Of a stretch of DNA of 64,000 nt, positions 9,098-20,872 are shown in pieces. Below the pieces are notes generated by a model that was not told the origin of the DNA, did no database searches, and saw only the letters and a program-made list of their open reading frames with translations. Where the stretch lies: positions 99,798,353-99,862,352 of the forward strand of contig NC_133327.1 of assembly GCF_042186555.1 (NCBI RefSeq). Reading direction: 5' to 3'. Position 1 is the stretch's first letter. Every line of letters begins with the position of its first letter. This DNA is from Aquarana catesbeiana. Taxonomy: Eukaryota; Chordata; Amphibia; Anura; Ranidae. Made by a program: the position numbers and the translations under genes.

Positions 9098-9556
9098 TGA
9101 TAGGGTTGAAATAATGACTTAGAGTTCCACTTTAATTGTTTCTGTTTTTTCTTACCTGTGTACGTATCAATTGTTCTATTTAAATTGTTTGTGCTCCTTT
9201 CTTACCTGTGTACGTATCAATTGTTCTATTTAAATTGTTTGTGCTCCTTTCTTACCTGTGTACGTATCAATTGTTCTATCAATCTGTATCTAGATGGAAT
9301 TTGGAACTGCAGTGCTGAATAATCATTACATGTTCGCTGATGAGAAACTCTTTGTACCTTAACCTCATTTGGTAATGCCGATAAGATTACTGCTTTTGGA
9401 ACTGCCTATAAAAGAAGTAAAGGGAGCAGTCCTTTTGGGGATGCTCAGAACTTTGATACAGACATACCTGACTCTGTGTCTTAATTCCTATATGAAGCAA
9501 TAATTAGACAAAGCAATATAAACTATAAGCAACTTGTTTAAAAGTTGAACCTAACA
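9098..9556 (+). repeat. 3' LTR (459 bp)
   Basis: Equal to 2124-2577 apart from 5 extra bases near 9312. It has the same U3 repeats (9151-9280) and TATA box (9407-9413). It is followed by the ACAG duplication at 9557-9560. Confidence 0.93.
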
Positions 9557-9565
9557 ACAGGGACC

Positions 9566-9890
9566 CCTGGCAGATCATTTGGCAGAGCTCCTTTCCCATT
9601 CCAGCACTGTAAACAACTCCCCCCCCATACTACACAGGGCTGAAATCACATTCCTTTACACACAGTCTATCAGCCTTCACAGGGTATATCTGGCTTTTAT
9701 GTTGCCGTTCTGACCTGTGAAATCCCCTGGTCAGAACAGCAGTGTAATTGCAGTAGGCAGATACACCCTGTGCAGATCATGGCTGACTGGCTGTGTTGTA
9801 AAGGAATGTGATTTCAGCCCTGCGGAGGAGGAGCAGTATAGAGTGCTGTAATGGGAAAGGGGCTCAGCAGCCGGGCATAGCATCCAGGGT
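9566..9890. mobile_element. Foldback MITE, almost fully palindromic
   Basis: The halves 9566-9720 and 9735-9890 are imperfect reverse complements, meeting around GTTCTGACC/GGTCAGAAC at 9705-9736. The best-matching block is GGGCTGAAATCACATTCC at 9636 and its partner near 9820. Outer ends read CCCCTGG and CCAGGG. No ORF. Family not assigned. Confidence 0.65.
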
Positions 9891-10479
9891 GGAGGGGGTG
9901 GTCAGGGAGCTTTGGAGGGGGGGACTTAGATCTGGGGGGGCAAAGCGAAATCTGGAGCCTGCAGCCCTTCAGGAGGTGTTAAGAGATTTGTTTTAGCAAT
10001 TTCTGAAGGTTTCTCTGTCAGTGTTGGCAGGTGTTGGGGGAAGGTCACCTCCCGGAGGTGCGTGTCGTGGGGCAGGCAGAAGTCCTCAGGTGGGGGGGGG
10101 GGTACAGAGAATCCCAGCTAGTGACTAGAAGACACTGAGCAGTGTCTTAGCAGTGACATCGGTCCCATCGTGGCTACAGGACGGCACTCTCCTCCTCTTA
10201 ACTCAGTGAGCTCGGTTACCATTCCATGTTGCCAGCACACAGCACAGACACTTCCCCATCCTGGGCTGTTCTCACCCCGTGCTCCTCTCCATTCAGGGAA
10301 TGACTCACAGCTTCTCCCCAGTCAATGAGAACAGAGGGTTGTGGACTGTGAAAGGCAAAGCACAAGCCCAGTACTGGAGCATGGCTGTGGGGCCCTAGGG
10401 CATATAGGAGCTGGACTTTGTGGAGGATATGATAATATGACAGGGAGGCTGCAGGGGCCCTCTGGAGCTAGGGGCGGGT
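9891..10479. other. GC-rich spacer, nothing recognised
   Basis: Contains short G-runs near 10090 but no convincing ORF or repeat. Confidence 0.4.
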
Positions 10480-10693
10480 TTCGATTGTGACCCCTAAACC
10501 CCTTATGCTACGCCCATGGTGTCAGCGTGTGGAGGGGAGTGAGAAGAGTGGGCACAGGTCCGCTCTCCCCCTTGCTGTAAACCAGAAAGCAACATCTATG
10601 ACGTTACTTCCGGGTCAGCCTCTCAGTGTCCCCGGCTCACATAGCCTGGAAGGGTTGTATTGCAATGCGATCTGCATCACCATACATTCAGAG

Positions 10694-10728
10694 GAGACAT
10701 GCAGGGTCTTTTAGACCCTGCATGTCTC
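10694..10728. repeat. Perfect hairpin with GGGTCTTTTAGACCC core
   Basis: GAGACATGCAGGGTC and GACCCTGCATGTCTC flank a TTTTA loop. The homologous hairpin in the copy near 60895 keeps the core and loop but has a different, still complementary arm (GATCGGGGGTC/GACCCCCGATC). Confidence 0.85.
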
Positions 10729-11150
10729 ATTAAAAAGAACTTGTCACCTAAAAATCATCACATAGGGGACTTTTTGTTCCCTATGTGATGAAAAAAAAAG
10801 TTTAGCCCCAAAAAATAAAGTTAAACCTAAGCACATAAAATCCCCCCAAATAAATTTTGAGCCCTCCCCACCCACATCGGGGGCACCTACACCTGAAAAC
10901 ATAGATTACGATACACATGTATAGGGGCCCTTTGAAGCTACGCCTATAGGAAATATAGGCTACTGAAGTTTGTCGCCATTTCATGGGTGCACACTAATTT
11001 AAGGTTTGACATGTTGGGTATCTATTTACTGGGTGCAACCTCGACTTTTATATTTTACCAAAAATGGGGGTAGTTTATTGCGTATGTTTGCCCTAAAATT
11101 CATTTTAGTGTATTTTTTACTGAAATTTTGCGTTTTCTATACCTTTGCGG

Positions 11151-12001
11151 CAGTGTTAATTTCATTGACTAAAGCATTTTAGTTGTCTAAAATACGACTA
11201 AAACAACTGAGGTGACTAAAATACGACTAAAACTAAAATGCCATTTTAGTAAAAAGACTAAGACTAAAACTAAATTGAAATTTGATGTCAAAATTAACAC
11301 TGGTCTGTAGTGCATGTTCATACCTCAATACCATACATAACAACATATTAGATTTTTCACTCCAGCAGTATATAATGAGTTTGGAAGTTGTAGAGAAATG
11401 CTTAAATAATGCATTACAATTACACCCATTAGATTTTAGATAAATAAAATGAGTTTTAGTCGACTTAAATGAATTTAGTTGACTAAAATGTACTGGAGAT
11501 TTAGTCGACTAAATACAACTAAAAGACTAATGCCCTATACACACGGTCGGACATTGATCGGACATTCCGACAACAAAATCCATGTATTTTTTCCGACGGA
11601 TGTTGGCTCAAACTTGTCTTGCATACACACGATCACACAAAGTTGTCGGAAAATCCGATTGTTCTAAACGCGTGACATAAATCATGTACGTCGGGACTAT
11701 AAACGGGGCAGTAGCCAATAGCTTTCATCTCTTAATTTATTCTGAGCATGCGTGGCACTTTGTGCGTCGGATTTGTGTAAACACGATCGGAATTTCCGAC
11801 AACGGATTTTGTTGTCGGAAAATTTTATAGCCTGCTCTCAAACTTTGTGTGTCGGAAATTCCGATGGAAAATGTGTGATGGAGCCTACACACGGTCGGAA
11901 TTTCTGACAACAAGGTCCTATCACACATTTTCTGTCGGAAAATCCGACCGTGTGTACGGGGCATTAGACTAAATCGAAATTTGCTGCCAAAATTAACACT
12001 G
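11151..12001. mobile_element. hAT-type non-autonomous transposon with 8-bp target duplication
   Basis: Ends are CAGTGTTAATTT and AAATTAACACTG. The 8-bp duplication CTTTGCGG flanks it at 11143-11150 and 12002-12009, and 8 bp is diagnostic for the hAT superfamily. Its interior has CTAAAA-rich repeats. A second copy of the right terminus occurs near 11287-11301, and another element is nested at 11528-11966. Confidence 0.85.
11528..11966. mobile_element. Nested MITE with TAATGCC...GGCATTA termini
   Basis: Starts TAATGCCCTATACACACGG and ends CCGTGTGTACGGGGCATTA, with further inverted repetition of TCCGACAACAAAAT-like blocks inside. The same family lies at 31806-32224. The exact target duplication is ambiguous (TA, or GAC on both sides). 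Confidence 0.8.
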
Positions 12002-12210
12002 CTTTGCGGTAATATCGAGTGACATAAAAAAATTGGACCTACCACTATTTCATTCTTTAGGTTATCTGCTTTCAGAAAATATATAATGTTTTGTGTCTTT
12101 ATGTAATCTTCAGGCCTAAAATGATTTTTTAAACATGTGTGCAAAAAAAAAAAAAAAAAATGTAAAAACGACTCTGGCAGCGAAAGTTTTTTTTTTTTTT
12201 TTAAGCAATG

Positions 12211-13243
12211 TATGGCATACAATCATGTCAAATAACCAACAAATGGACCTTGAAATATAAAAGAATAGAATGGAAAAGTCATATCAAAAACAGTTTCAGG
12301 TACATTTAACAATCATGAATTAGAGTGTTTACTCTCTGAAATTGCACTATAGTTTCTCATTAAATACAACTATGCAGTAGTTTTTTTGTTTTTTTTTGTT
12401 TTTTTTTTACTGCCCTGGAGATTTACAAGTTAAACTGTGACAGGCAAGAAATACTGGATTCTAAACTTGGATCAAGTGTTTTGTAATCTTTGTTAAGTAC
12501 ACTAAAATAAACATTTATGACCACCATTGTAAATACAAAAAAAAGTCCTTCTCAAGGAATTTATATGATTCAGCAGCACTAATTTCACTATCAGCAAGAG
12601 CTGACACCAGTACACTCTTTACAAGGTGTTGCTAGGCACTAGAAAAGATTTGTACAATTAGGAGATAACATATTTAATGTGCCTACGTTGTAATAAACTG
12701 TATGTAAATATTGCATACTGCATTATGAGTATGACTACAACAGTCTGCTGCAAGTCAAAAGGAATGTAGGTCAAAAGGGAAAGGTAGGTACCTTCATGCA
12801 CTGCTCAGCTGAACATTCATGTTTATGTCAATGGTTCAAGGAAGGAGGGGCAGTCAAGACACTTCAGGAGCCACTAAGCACACATAAGATCATTGCTGGA
12901 TTTGGCTGGATCAGACAACAGGTCACGGTTATGGGTAACCGTTGTTCCATCACATTTCCATGTATTTTTTCTGTGCTGAACTGCATCAGGTTATTATTGT
13001 TTTGTAATATGATGACACCCAGTAGGAGTTTAGAGCCACTGCAGCTTGTTTAGTATGTGATTTGGTTTCTCCCTCGGTCCTCCTCTCCCTTTTAGTGCTA
13101 GTAGTTAGTTGAGTCCTAGCTGGATCCTCCCTGTATCTTCCATGTTCCCTCAGTCAGTGTTAGTACTTCACAGAAACAGGGCTTAGAAAGGTCATTGTCA
13201 TCTTACAATTCGGTGGAAAAAAGACCTCTGTGCTGGAATTATC
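12211..13243. other. No gene recognised; A- and T-homopolymer runs
   Basis: Several A or T runs (12148-12166, 12189-12203, 12388-12410) and otherwise AT-rich sequence without coherent ORFs. Confidence 0.4.
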
Positions 13244-14040
13244 TTAAAGTGTCACTAAACCCATATCATAAAAAAAAACTATCAATAAATACAGTTAATA
13301 CTCACTCAGTCATTATGAGATTTGTTTTCTGTATTCTGCAAAAAACCTGGTTGATCCTGCTGCTCTCTATCTCAACCTTCTGTTCACATCCCCAATTTAG
13401 CTAGGGATTTTGCAGCTGTAGTTTGCAATTCTGCACATGCTCAGTTTTCAGTGAGTTTCTATGCCGAGCATTTCCTCCCTATCACATCTGAACAGCCCAT
13501 GTGGCTATAAAGACACACATGTGGGTGTATACACAGTGGAAAATGACAGCCTCCTCCCTCCTCTATGCACACTAACCAGCTAAATGCAATGTGGGCGAGA
13601 TATTACTTATAGATTAATGGAGGAATTGCCTCCCTCTTATTCTAAGACACAGGCTGGAGAGAAGTGACACAGCCTGTGACTGGCAGAAATCTGTCCACAC
13701 TATGTTATTGCCAAAAAAATAATAAAGATTTGATTTCAAATATATATATATGTGTGCCAATTTAAAACACTTTAAGGATATTATTTATTTTTACTCTGTA
13801 TTCCAAAGGCTGTTTTTTTTAAATATGTGACCAGCAGCAGAAGACTAGAAGCTCCTCTTGCTTATGTTTCCCTGCAGACAGGCTGGGAAAGATCTAGGTC
13901 ATGTGACAGCTTTATATCGATTAGGAAAAAGGTACTTACATGTTTTGTTTTTATTAAAATAATTACAGTGCCATCAGCCACATCCAGAAATAGAAGGGAC
14001 AATGTAAATGAAACGGTGTGTGTTTAGCAACATTTTTTAA
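13244..14040. mobile_element. Probable TTAA-flanked MITE
   Basis: Starts TTAAAGTGTCACTAAACCCA, and the inverted partner near 14010-14040 (TGTGTGTTTAGCAAC...TTAA) is weakly matched. No ORF. The interior contains a short AT microsatellite near 13741. Assignment is tentative. Confidence 0.35.
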
Positions 14041-14373
14041 AAAATTGCATTAGATTCAGCTCATGTGTCCTTTTGAAGAGTTAAGCTGCCTGTGGATGGT
14101 GCCAAGTTATCAGGTGACCACGCTATCAAGATAGATTGGAGCTAAAGAGGTAAGTCAATGTATAAAGTAGCATTTGAAATGGAACACCCCTAGTTTGCCA
14201 ATAACACCTCCAATTCAAATTGATGGATAACCGGTTACGGGTTAGGAAGGAGGAAACAGATGATTAGAGTCCAGAGGCCAATTATAGCAATAACTGTTAA
14301 AGTACACTTCTAGCTGTAGAAATTGGGGCATACAGCATATTAAACTAACCATATTCAGGTCACCTGTTCTTTG

Positions 14374-14754
14374 TTAAAGTGCCTTCGTCACTATACTAAA
14401 CTTTTCCACTTACAGTATACCACCAAAGACCACTTAATTTCCTGAGGAACTGGCCCCTAAAGTCAACTTAGAAGCCACCAGATTCAGGAGTATTGATCTC
14501 CCTGGTCCTTCGCAGCTGTGACTGGTTCCTTCTGCTGACTTTCACATCATTAGTGCATCTTGCGGTGACAGAGAGAGGAACCATTGAGAGATGTGGGAGA
14601 CCAAGGAGATCAACACTCCAGTAAACCTGGGGGAACGATTCCTCATGAACAGAGTGCTCTTTGGTGGTGCAGGTGGCAGGAGATGTAAGTATTTACTTCT
14701 TTTACAATTATAGCTTCTCTGGGAAAGTTTAGTATAGTGACAGGGTTGGTTTAA
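14374..14754. mobile_element. TTAA-flanked MITE with inverted ends
   Basis: The left end has TTAAAGTGCCTTCGTCACTA. The right end carries TTTAGTATAGTGACAGGG and TTAA at 14751. The shared 18-bp GTCACTATACTAAACTTT/complement and the CCACCAAAGA pair show the foldback. Confidence 0.6.
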
Positions 14755-14898
14755 ATATTAAAGTGGTTTACTGAAAGTATTCATATCAGGACACTGGGGG
14801 AACATTTATTAATAAACTCCACCTCAGTTGTGTGGTAATGAGCTGCAGTTTACAAATTTGTTACAGACCTGTGACTGTGATTTATCATGATGTTGCAT

Positions 14899-15301
14899 AT
14901 AAAGGATAAGTTCACTTTTTGAAAAAAAATAAAATACCGTAAATGTGCATTCTTTTGCAGGAAAAAAAATGTGCAGTTGTTTTTCAGATTTTCTGCAGAG
15001 CACTGCACTCGCAATCAGCGGATTGGGAGTGTAATGTCAGGCTCCTGCACACACTGCCTGCAGCTCTGTTGCCCATACCTCTATACATGCTTTCTGTTAC
15101 AGAGCTGTAGGCAATGTGAATGGACAACGAGTGTGCTGACGATTGAGAACTACAAGCCATCTGCTGCGGTGGAAGAGGGGACTTGTCGTTTTCTCAATTA
15201 CAGATTTATGGTTGGGGGATATTGAGAGGGCAGGTCTGCAGCATATTACACTAAATGTAGGTGTAACGTGTAACATGCTCATAGGTGAACCTATCCTTTA
15301 A
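14899..15301. mobile_element. MITE with TAAAGGATARGTTCAC termini
   Basis: The left end TAAAGGATAAGTTCAC (14900) and right end GTGAACCTATCCTTTA (15300) are inverted, with TTAA at the right and ATAA at the left. The termini resemble the TTAAAGG ends of the Xenopus T2 MITE family, so a Kolobok-type origin is plausible. Confidence 0.7.
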
Positions 15302-15450
15302 TACAGTATCATGCATGTGTTGTATCACTTTGCTCTTGTTGCTTTGTCACAATATGCAGATTCCCCACACTCTTGCATTGTGTGCAAAGGTGGAAGATTT
15401 ATCAACTTGTACCAAACTGCTTAAAAAAATTGTTTAAAAAAGCCAGCAGA

Positions 15451-16628
15451 GAAGAAGATTCACCACCCACCCCGGATCCATCACGGGTGTCCTGGGAAAG
15501 GGACCTTTAGATGACTCTGATGAGGAATGGGATAACGTACACAAGTATACACACAAGGGCTCCCTGAACTTAGCGATCCAAGAAAACTGCTATAAAATTG
15601 AAACTAGATGGTACAGAACTCCATCTTGTCTTCATAAAATTCCCCACCATACCCAACACCTGCTGGAGATGCGGGGGAAGCAGAAGGCACCATGTGACAC
15701 ATTTGGTGGGAGTGTGAATGACTTTAACCTTTTTGGAGGGAAGTCCATGATCTCATCACACAGGTTGCCACGATCATTTTAGATTATACTCCCACACAAT
15801 TTCTTCTAAATCATACATCCTCATCCAAAAAACACTTCCACAAATCACTGGCTATGCATATGGTGAATGCGGCAAGACTCTGCATTCCTGTACATTGGCG
15901 TTCTACACGCATCCCAACAATTGGAGAATGGATTGCCAGGCTCTCTAAGATAGAGGAGATGGAAGAACTGATTCATATCTCCCAAGAGTGGATAAAAAAA
16001 TTCACGAATACATAGGCATGCTGGACTCATTTCAAAACCACTGAGCATTTTCATTCTTATGTTCCTTAAACACGGTACATACCCACTTTAGGACACTGTA
16101 GGTAAACACCGATCATTCCAGACGTATGAGTGGGAATGAGAAGCGGGTCTATCCCCAACCATTTATATTTCCCTCGGCCCTACCCCTCTCCCCTCTGCCT
16201 CTACTTCACCACCCTCCCCAGTCCCCATACCCTTTCCCTTTTTTTTTTCTATCATCCCCCCCTTGCCCCACCACCTTCTCCTTCCTTCTGCCTCTCTCAC
16301 TCTATTTCTCAAGTCTACTTCAACGTCTGTGCCCCATTCCATGAAATATGAAACCCTCGATAAAAACACAAGCAGTGGGGATAATACTATCTATCACTGA
16401 AACAAACCTGTATCTTGTTTCTCCTTTTCAAATTGAGTTATGTACAAAATTTCTCTTTAGCCTAACTTTGACTCGCTTTATGTTTTTTTGGCTGTTAAAC
16501 TCTGTGACTCAATAGCAACCTGTTCTCTACAATGTATATGCATGTCATGGTTTCTTGAAGAAATGATGTGATTTCTGTATTGTTTGTACCACTTTTATTG
16601 CTTTCAATAAAAATATTTGTGGAAAAAA
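15451..16628 (+). mobile_element. 5'-truncated L1/Tx1-like LINE, 3' end of ORF2 and 3' UTR
   Basis: The sequence GCCAGCAG with preceding A residues occurs at 15435-15449 and again right after the terminal A-run at 16623-16638, giving a target duplication. Plus-strand reading fragments show the end of an L1-type ORF2: a zinc-knuckle-like C-x2-C-x7-H-x4-C around 15660-15715 and a helical tail ending near 16013. Several frameshifts are present. The 3' UTR holds a pyrimidine-rich tract (16150-16320), as in the other L1-like elements, and AATAAA near 16607. Confidence 0.75.
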
Positions 16629-16639
16629 AAGCCAGCAGA

Positions 16640-18686
16640 AAAGTATTTGCACATAATTGCACATGTTTTAAAAGTGGTTCACTTGTTAATTATGCTGCAA
16701 ACTACTTTTTAACATTTGCACCAAATGTGCGAAAACATGATGATATTAACAGACTGCTTGCAGTTATTCACAAAGGAAGTGGCATGGTACTCGTAAACGT
16801 TCAACTGCAAAAGGCAAAATGTGAACTGTGAATGATTTCCACATATTCACAGGGTGCAACATTTGAAAATAGAGCACAACTGCATTCATTAAGGGGCGAT
16901 AGTATTCATTGGAGTGATTACAAGTATTTTAAGGTTTTTGCCCTTCACCAGGCAAATGTTGTGAATGGAAAAATGAGTAATCTGGTTTGTGCCCAAGCCA
17001 CATCTGTCCACATAAATAATCCCATAGTCCCACAGTTTTTTTCCATGCATCTCAATATCAATTATTTGATATTTGATCAGTAATTTCTGCAATAGTACTT
17101 ATACAGAGCAACATCCAAAAGGACCTGTTTTCTCTAATTATTATTCACATATTTATTGACACATGTTTTATTTAGCTATTCCCAAATTGTTGAAATTCAT
17201 CCACTAGCTTTCAATATGTCCATATCATTGAGGTCTTATTCACAGCAGTTGCCCTGACATGCGTGTTGCTGCATTGTCCAGTACAAACAATATGCAATGA
17301 CATGAAAATATTCAATTGTTTTACATACTAGGAAAAAAATTCCTGTGCACTAAATTTTGTTAAACAGGACCTGTACTGTGGAAGCTGTGAACAAAAAAAA
17401 AAAGGCAAGCAGAGAGAAAAGGACTAGTCAGCAGTATTGTCTGTTGGCTCCCTGCAGTTGACTTTTATTTTCATTACTGACTTACGAAACCTTATTTCAG
17501 ATTGTGTAACTGGTGGAGATTGCCATCATTGTAGACAAAGAGGGCTTTGTTTCCTCATGACAAAGCTGGTAGCCTGATGACTGGTGATCAGATTGCTGTG
17601 CCCCCTAGGGTCGGTTGAAGCCAGTTCCTGCTCCAAGGGGCCTACAGTAAATTGTGAGGTGAGACAGGTTGGGCACTCTGCTTCCCCTTAAAGCTGGAGG
17701 GACTCACCTCTATCTTGTTACCACAGGGCCTACCAGGTTATGCATGGCCACATGGCCCAAAGTGAATGCAACATCACAGACCTTGGCTGGATGCAGTGGT
17801 TCACCTGTAATATCATAGTGGAGGAAAGGGCATATTGCTTCCTGAACCCGATTTTCCCTCATTTACATATCAGAACAATATGGGAATTCTCCTTAATCTG
17901 TCTTTCACGCAGAAGACCAAGAGAAAAGACACAGACATCTACCCTCATTGCCTACCAGGAATTCCAGGTTGAGAGAACTCTCCATGTTAGGCAATTGGCT
18001 CATCCTCTCAACATGCTTTCAAAAGCCAGAGCTAGTCTCTCCTGTCCCTTCCACATCCTGGTGCTCCAGTGAGCACTGGAGGGGCAGAGCAAAGAAATAA
18101 TGACTGACAGTCACCGCTTTCTGCTCAATGAGAACTCAATGATCAACAGTCATATGATTGCTCAGTTCTCGGTCTTGGAGGCGGCAGGGGAAACCTGCAG
18201 CATTGGGCCAATGCGGCAGCCATAGAGGTGAGTATGTTATGTTTATTTTGATTATTGATATCTAATACTTCTCTTTTAAAGGCAATGCATACAAGTTTAC
18301 TTGAAAACTTTTATCTGCTATACTGTATATGGAAAGTTTTTTAGTACTGTTAAAGGATGTTTCACATTTTTGTCCAATAAAATGTACAGTATATGCACTT
18401 CTGCTGAGCTCTTTCATCCAGTTATCTTAAAAGCCATGTCCCATTACAGATCTTGTCCCCGGTGGCAACTTGCCAGCAAAAGAAATAGCTAAGGAGACTA
18501 CTCATGTGCTTTTACAGTGCTGCTCACTTATTGGCTAAAATGCTGCAGAATTTTACACACTGTTCTGGTGAGGGAGCAGATACCTAATGGGTTTGGCCAA
18601 TGAGAGAGACGCCAAATGAGCAGTGAGTTCTGACTTTTTTAAGTAGTTACCGTCAACAGGATCGCTATTATGACATTGCCCCAAAG
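16640..18686. other. Intergenic stretch, no gene recognised
   Basis: Contains only short ORFs without family features. An A-run sits at 17393-17403. No terminal repeats that I could pair confidently. Confidence 0.4.
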
Positions 18687-18845
18687 CATGGGTGCCCAAC
18701 CTGTGGCCCTCCAGCTGTTGCAGAACTACAAGTCTCATCATGCCTCTGCCTTTTGGAGTCATGCTTGTAACTGTCAGCCTTGCAATGCCTCATGGGGGAC
18801 TTGTAGTTCTGCAAAACCTGGAGGGCTACAGGTTGAGCACCTATG
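18687..18845. mobile_element. Short hAT-like MITE, diverged copy
   Basis: About 60-bp inverted ends: CATGGGTGCCCAACCTGTGG...GGCTACAGGTTGAGCACCTATG, with CTACAAGTCTCATCATGCC/complement inside. It is the same family as 50206-50362, which has a clean 8-bp duplication. Here the flanking 8-mers no longer match. Confidence 0.75.
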
Positions 18846-19018
18846 TTCTGAAGTAACCCAATTCTGAAAATAACACCATAACAACATGGTACAACGAGCA
18901 CAACCACTAATATAAATGACAAAAACTTTGGAGAAAACTACTAACTTCTAATATAATAGATGCAACCTAACACAACATAATTATAGCAATGACAAGCCTC
19001 TATCCCTAATATGTATAC

Positions 19019-19045
19019 AAGAAGAAGAAGAAGAAGAAGAAGAAA
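19019..19045 (+). repeat. (AAG)n microsatellite
   Basis: About eight uninterrupted AAG units. Confidence 0.9.
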
Positions 19046-20433
19046 GGAAATGGGACTTTGTATGAGGCAAGTCATTGAATTGTTCAATTTATTTGAAAAA
19101 TAGCAGATTACATTATGGAAAGTGTCAATCTGTAATACAGGACACAATCCAGTGTAATACATTTGCATAAATATAAAACAATTATACAGAATAGAATACA
19201 AAATAATAAATAAACATATTAATTACAAAACGACACTCATCCATTCATAAAAGTTCAATGAACATGATCGATTTTCCATGGTAGGCCAAAATTGTCTAAG
19301 CATCAATTCAATATAACTCGACGCACGTTTCATGGCTCTTGCCAATCATCAGGAGTAAGATGCTCTGAGAATAAATCAGTAATATCTATAAGTAAGGATA
19401 TCCTTTAAATGGAAAAACAATCTCTCAAAATAAAGGTGTGTAACTTAACAGTGCGGCCAAATGGTGGCGCCTTGAATCCAAAGGAAGAAGAGGGACAAGG
19501 ATGATCATCTCACCTGGGGCTGAGGTGAGGAATCCCATCCAAGCCAGAAACAGCAGCCAGGTGAAGATCAGGTGATCATGTCACAACCATGTGGTTCTGG
19601 TGTGTGCTTATCAGTCCATACTGCTCTGCAATGGTAAGAAAATGAAACCACGTGAAATGAATGTGTGTGAGTAATGAATGGAGCCTATATCAGTAAATGA
19701 ATACAAAAATAAGTATCTCAACAGGCTCACATAGCATATTTGATTAAAAAAAAGCGTATTCATTCATACATATCCCAAAAGTGGATAAAGTTCATTGGCT
19801 TTTCACCACATGAAATATTTATTCTTGATGAAACTTTTGATTGAAACCAACAACAAATTAAAATTATGCTCGATACTTATTCTTTCATTATGCTTCCATG
19901 ACAATTAAATGTAAAAGAAATTAAAATTGCTTACACAAGTGTTTATGTAAAATTAATAAATAACATTTGAATATTCATGATTGCGAATCTGATTAGCCTA
20001 TTGTTCTTTTTGGGAAAAAAAAAAATGTCTGAGAGTGATAAGCAAGTCCCTTGAGAAACCTTTAGTATGTTATCAACTTTCCATACTTTGCATATTTTGA
20101 TTAAAAACAAATACATTAGGTATTGTTGCAAGGTTATCAGAAGAGATTTTAATGAGCGTGTGATGAAAAAAAAAAAAAAAGATATTTTGTTTCGGTTACA
20201 AATCTGATAATTGTTTACATTTATGCTCCTGATTTAATTACAAAAACGGATATTGAGCTTTTCATTAATAAGCATTATGCAACAGCCTTGTCAGACCTTG
20301 ACAGGCACTGAAACACATTTTTTTCTAATTTTACAGTTAGTAGAAGAGCTGGATTTAAACTTTTTGCCCACCTAGGCCAGATCAGACCTCATCACAACAC
20401 AATGCAGAGGCTAGTGCTTGAGATGCTGAAACT
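19046..20433. other. No gene recognised
   Basis: AT-rich. The stretch GACGCACGTTTCATGGCTC near 19320 resembles the GAAACGTG-type motifs that recur near the ends of some frog retroelements, but I could not define an element. Confidence 0.35.
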
Positions 20434-20613
20434 GAAAGCTTGTCTACACTGTCATTACACCTAGAACTAATGACTGGAAAGGTAGGGCAACATATCACCC
20501 AATTGAAAGCTTGTCTACACTGTCATTACACCTAGAACTAATGACTGGAAGGGTAGGGCAACATATCACCCAATAGAAAGCTTGTCTACACTGTCATTAC
20601 ACCTAGAACTACG
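20434..20613 (+). repeat. 71-bp tandem repeat, 2.5 copies
   Basis: Units start GAAAGCTTGTCTACACTGTC at 20434, 20505 and 20576; the first two differ at about two positions, so duplication is recent. Confidence 0.9.
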
Positions 20614-20872
20614 GCCATTTTTGAATCTTTTTTTTGTATTGATACATGTCCCCTGGGGCAGGACCCAGGTTCCCAAACACTTTTTATGACAATACCATGC
20701 ATATAAGCCTTTAAAATTAGCACTTTTGATTTCTCTTATAGACTTTTAAAGGGTGTTCCGTGGCTTTCGAATTTGCCGCGAACACCCCAAATTGTTCGCT
20801 GTTCGGCGAACGGGCGAACAGCCAATGTTCGAGTCGAACTCATGTTCAACCCAAACATAAAGCCCATCCCTA
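20614..20872. mobile_element. Right-end fragment of the palindromic hAT-like family
   Basis: Matches 24800-25070 closely, including CCCCTGGGGCAGGACCCAGG, GCATATAAGCCTTTAAAAT and GTTCGAGTCGAACTCATGTT. It ends in CCCATCCCTA, the inverse of the TAGGGATGRGC start of full copies. Confidence 0.75.

Larger units (their letters stand above)
2124..9556 (+). mobile_element. Endogenous retrovirus (class I, gamma/epsilon-like), nearly complete
   Basis: A 7.4-kb provirus on the plus strand: LTR, Lys-type primer-binding site, leader, gag, protease, pol (reverse transcriptase, RNase H, integrase), env remnant, polypurine tract and LTR. The two LTRs differ only by a 5-bp gap, so the insertion is very recent on the scale of this genome. 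A PPPY late motif in Gag, the YVDD box in reverse transcriptase and a GPY/F module at the integrase C-terminus point to class I ERVs. Gag carries a frameshift, env is internally deleted, and stop codons separate gag, pro and pol. This copy is therefore not replication competent by itself. Confidence 0.93.
10480..12210. mobile_element. Degraded piggyBac-like foldback element (copy A) with insertions
   Basis: It shares ordered blocks with the TTAA-flanked copies at 60473-61517 and 40472-42032: the GACGTTACTTCC block, the GGGTCTTTTAGACCC hairpin, the spontaneous hairpin at 10756-10791, the GACATGTTGGGTATCTATTTACT block and the AAAATATATAATGTTTTG block. Ends are eroded. An hAT element (11151-12001) splits it. 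Confidence 0.55.

Noticed and set aside
2124..9556. Additional accessory genes in the ERV
   Set aside because: Between pol and the 3' LTR only the env remnant is readable; other ORFs are antisense and short.
16126..16369. Overlapping Pro/Ser/Phe ORFs
   Set aside because: Pyrimidine-rich part of an L1-like 3' UTR.
17784..17818. String GGCTGGATGCAGTGGTTCACC resembling the start of a primate Alu
   Set aside because: The rest of the Alu, its A-rich linker and tail are absent, and the genome looks amphibian; probably chance.
20434..20613. CRISPR-like spacing of repeats
   Set aside because: Units are contiguous 71-bp tandem copies without unique spacers, in eukaryotic DNA.
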